From Streptomyces roseochromogenus subsp. oscitans DS 12.976 (lineage in GTDB: Bacteria > Actinomycetota > Actinomycetes > Streptomycetales > Streptomycetaceae): a stretch of 22,263 bases of DNA. The notes beneath the pieces are model-generated. The model worked only from the letters and a program-made list of their open reading frames with translations. It made no database searches and was not told where the DNA came from. How positions within the stretch are numbered: position 1 is the first letter of the stretch; each line of letters begins with the position of its first letter. Location of the stretch: NCBI RefSeq assembly GCF_000497445.1, contig NZ_CM002286.1, positions 1 through 22,263 of the forward strand. The letters run 5' to 3'. The position numbers and the translations under genes were made by a program. This document shows, in pieces, positions 20,323 through 22,263 of this stretch.

Positions 20323-22263
20323 CCAAGACCCAAACGGCCGCCATGCCGCAGACGAAGGCGCGCATAGGGCAGGTGGGCACGCGAGCGGCCCGCTGGCTGT
20401 CGCCCGGTCGGACACTCGCCGCCGGGATCGCCCTGTTTCTCGCCGCCACGGTGGTCTCGCTCGTGCTGGCCGGCACCGCAGGCGCCGTACCCACCCCCTC
20501 ACCGTCGCCCTCGCCGTCCCTGTACCAGCCGGGCCTGGAGACTCCCGTCCCCGGACTGCTGCATCCTCCGTCCCCCACCGCCCCGTCCCCCACCGCCCCG
20601 ACCCCCGCCGCCTCTGCCAGCGCCGGGACGGGTGCGGCCGACGGTGGCCAGGACACCAGCAAAGAGACACAAGCGCAGAAGAAGGCGCGTGAGGAGGCGG
20701 AGAAGAAGGAGAAGGCCAAGCAGGTCCTCGACGAGTGGAACAAGCGGGTCGAGCAATACAAGGCCGACCGGCGCAATGGCGGTGTGCTGTCCGCGTTCGA
20801 GGTCACCGACCGCGACGGTAACCCGGTCTCCTCCTACCGCGTCTACGCCGACACCGGCGGCTGGTCAGACTGGGATCTCAAGATCGAGAGCTTCCTCGTC
20901 GACGGGATGTTCCTGGAAACCAAGTACGGGGTGAGCTTCGCGTGCTTCGTGCTCGCCTGGTCGCTGGCGTTCAAGATGGCCGGACTTCTCCTCAAGCCGG
21001 CGCTGACGGTCTCCAACGCCCTGTATGCCAACGTCATCGTGCAGATCGGGCTGCCCGGGCTGTGCCTGACCTACGCCGGCACCGTGGCCGCCTGGCATCT
21101 GATGTTCGGGCGCCGGGCACGCGGATGGGGCGAGGCCGCCGCCTCCCTGGTCATCTCCGCGCTCGCCATCACCACGCTCGCCGCGCCGCCGCAGATGATG
21201 CTGTCCGAACAGCATGGCGCCGTCGGCAGCGCCCGCAGCCTGGCCGTCGACGTGGCCGCCCTGATCCTCGACAACCAAGAAGCCATCCACACACCCAAGA
21301 CCACCACCAACAACGGCATCGACGACTCCGTCCCAGCCGGTACCAGCGCCGGCGCACAGGTCCGGTCGAAGGCCTCCGCGCTGGCCCGCCCGATCACTGA
21401 CGAACTCGTCGACGCCTTCGTCGTCAGGCCTTCCGAGCTGCTGTCGTACGGGCAGACCTTCGATGGCAAGTGCGCCAAACAGTTCCGTGACTCCCGCATC
21501 CAGCAGGCCGTGGCCGATCAGTGGCTCGACGACGCCCTGAACGCGGGCCCGAACGCCATGCGCAAGCACATCCCGTGGATCGGCGACACCCTCGGCAGCG
21601 TCATGAAGGGGGCCACATTCGGCCCCAACGAGCTGGTCAAGGAGAAGGTCAAAGCCGTCGGCCCGATCGCGAAGTTCGAAAAGGCCTGCGTCAAGGGCGA
21701 TGTGACATCGCTGAAGAAGGCCTCCATGGACAAGGTCGGCGGTGCCTTCTTCGTGATGCTCGCCTCCCTGCTGGTCTGCCTATTCATCATCGTCGTCGAC
21801 TGGATGTTCCTCTACGCGCAGATCTGCATCGCCAAGGAAGCGATGATCGCCAAGTGCGCGCTGGCCATCGGCGTCCTGCCCGGTCCCGGACGGTTCTGGC
21901 TGTGGAACCGGGCCGTCACCGTCCTGCGCTACCTCGGACTGATGGTCCTCGCGGTCGCCTCGCTCGCCGTCCTCATCGTCGTCGTCAAGGCGATCCTCAA
22001 CGCACCCGAGAGCGACCTGCCCGGCGGCGTGACCATCCGGTTCGTCGTGCTCGACATCGTGACGATCTCCGCGTTCAGGTACCGCAGACAGCTCGTCCGC
22101 AGCACAGAGGGTCTCGCCCTGCGCGCCCGGACCCGCCTGGGCAACAGCGTCTTCGGCGGCAGCGCCCCCGTCGATCCGGGCCCGCCACCCCGGCGACACA
22201 GTCTCGGGCGCCGGCTGCTGGCCGGCGGCGTCATGCTTGGCGCGCTCGCCGCCAGCGGCGGCG
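20319..22263 (+). CDS. VirB6-like polytopic transfer protein (partial, runs off the window)
   Basis: ATG 20319 overlaps the VirB4 stop by four bases; the frame stays open for 648 codons to the window end. An N-terminal span (about 33-54) is followed by a Pro/Ser/Thr-rich linker and a Lys/Glu-rich, probably coiled segment (about 110-140). Further spans lie at about 203-225, 235-260, 270-288, 474-497 and 533-556, with a large loop between the fourth and fifth. Many spans and long soluble loops fit the VirB6/TcpH (Orf15) pore component of type IV systems. The missing C-terminus may carry a peptidoglycan hydrolase or other domain, as in some relatives; this cannot be seen here. Confidence 0.75.
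   Translation, partial: MTKTQTAAMPQTKARIGQVGTRAARWLSPGRTLAAGIALFLAATVVSLVLAGTAGAVPTPSPSPSPSLYQPGLETPVPGLLHPPSPTAPSPTAPTPAASASAGTGAADGGQDTSKETQAQKKAREEAEKKEKAKQVLDEWNKRVEQYKADRRNGGVLSAFEVTDRDGNPVSSYRVYADTGGWSDWDLKIESFLVDGMFLETKYGVSFACFVLAWSLAFKMAGLLLKPALTVSNALYANVIVQIGLPGLCLTYAGTVAAWHLMFGRRARGWGEAAASLVISALAITTLAAPPQMMLSEQHGAVGSARSLAVDVAALILDNQEAIHTPKTTTNNGIDDSVPAGTSAGAQVRSKASALARPITDELVDAFVVRPSELLSYGQTFDGKCAKQFRDSRIQQAVADQWLDDALNAGPNAMRKHIPWIGDTLGSVMKGATFGPNELVKEKVKAVGPIAKFEKACVKGDVTSLKKASMDKVGGAFFVMLASLLVCLFIIVVDWMFLYAQICIAKEAMIAKCALAIGVLPGPGRFWLWNRAVTVLRYLGLMVLAVASLAVLIVVVKAILNAPESDLPGGVTIRFVVLDIVTISAFRYRRQLVRSTEGLALRARTRLGNSVFGGSAPVDPGPPPRRHSLGRRLLAGGVMLGALAASGG

Overview
The window is high-GC DNA with strong G/C third-position bias, many GTG starts and GGAGG-type ribosome binding sites, typical of Streptomyces or a close actinobacterial relative. 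It looks like part of a large conjugative element (linear plasmid, integrative element or chromosome-arm island). No integrase, replication gene, relaxase, tRNA, rRNA or CRISPR array was seen, so the type of element cannot be settled from the window.

Left end (1-4408): a superfamily 2 helicase with C-terminal helicase-associated repeats, of the general kind found near telomeres of Streptomyces linear replicons (TtrA-like); a small AAA-type ATPase relative whose P-loop has lost the GKT signature; and, convergent with it, a lipoprotein carrying an HNH-like nuclease motif.

Middle (4830-13065): the striking part. Seven promoters of almost identical design each carry two copies of a GGGTACCC-centred palindrome, one just upstream of the -35 box and one inside the 17-18 bp spacer. 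They drive short operons totalling about fifteen small genes with no recognisable function. An eighth, single-operator version lies inside an open frame, exactly placed to start a leaderless mRNA for a 117-residue helix-turn-helix protein. That protein is the best candidate for the common repressor. A tandem 12-bp array with six GGTACC cores follows it. I read this as a centrally repressed regulon of a mobile element, possibly released when the DNA enters a cell lacking the repressor (zygotic induction). The architecture is seen directly; the biology is inference.

Right end (13464-22263): one leftward gene of unknown function, then a rightward operon with overlapping or nearly touching genes: a sigma-factor-like regulator, a small unknown protein, a TcpC (VirB8-like) protein, a small two-span membrane protein, a TcpE/VirB3-like protein, a VirB4 ATPase and a polytopic VirB6-like protein cut by the window end. 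This is a type IV secretion-like conjugation machine, in contrast to the single-protein TraB system usual in Streptomyces plasmids.
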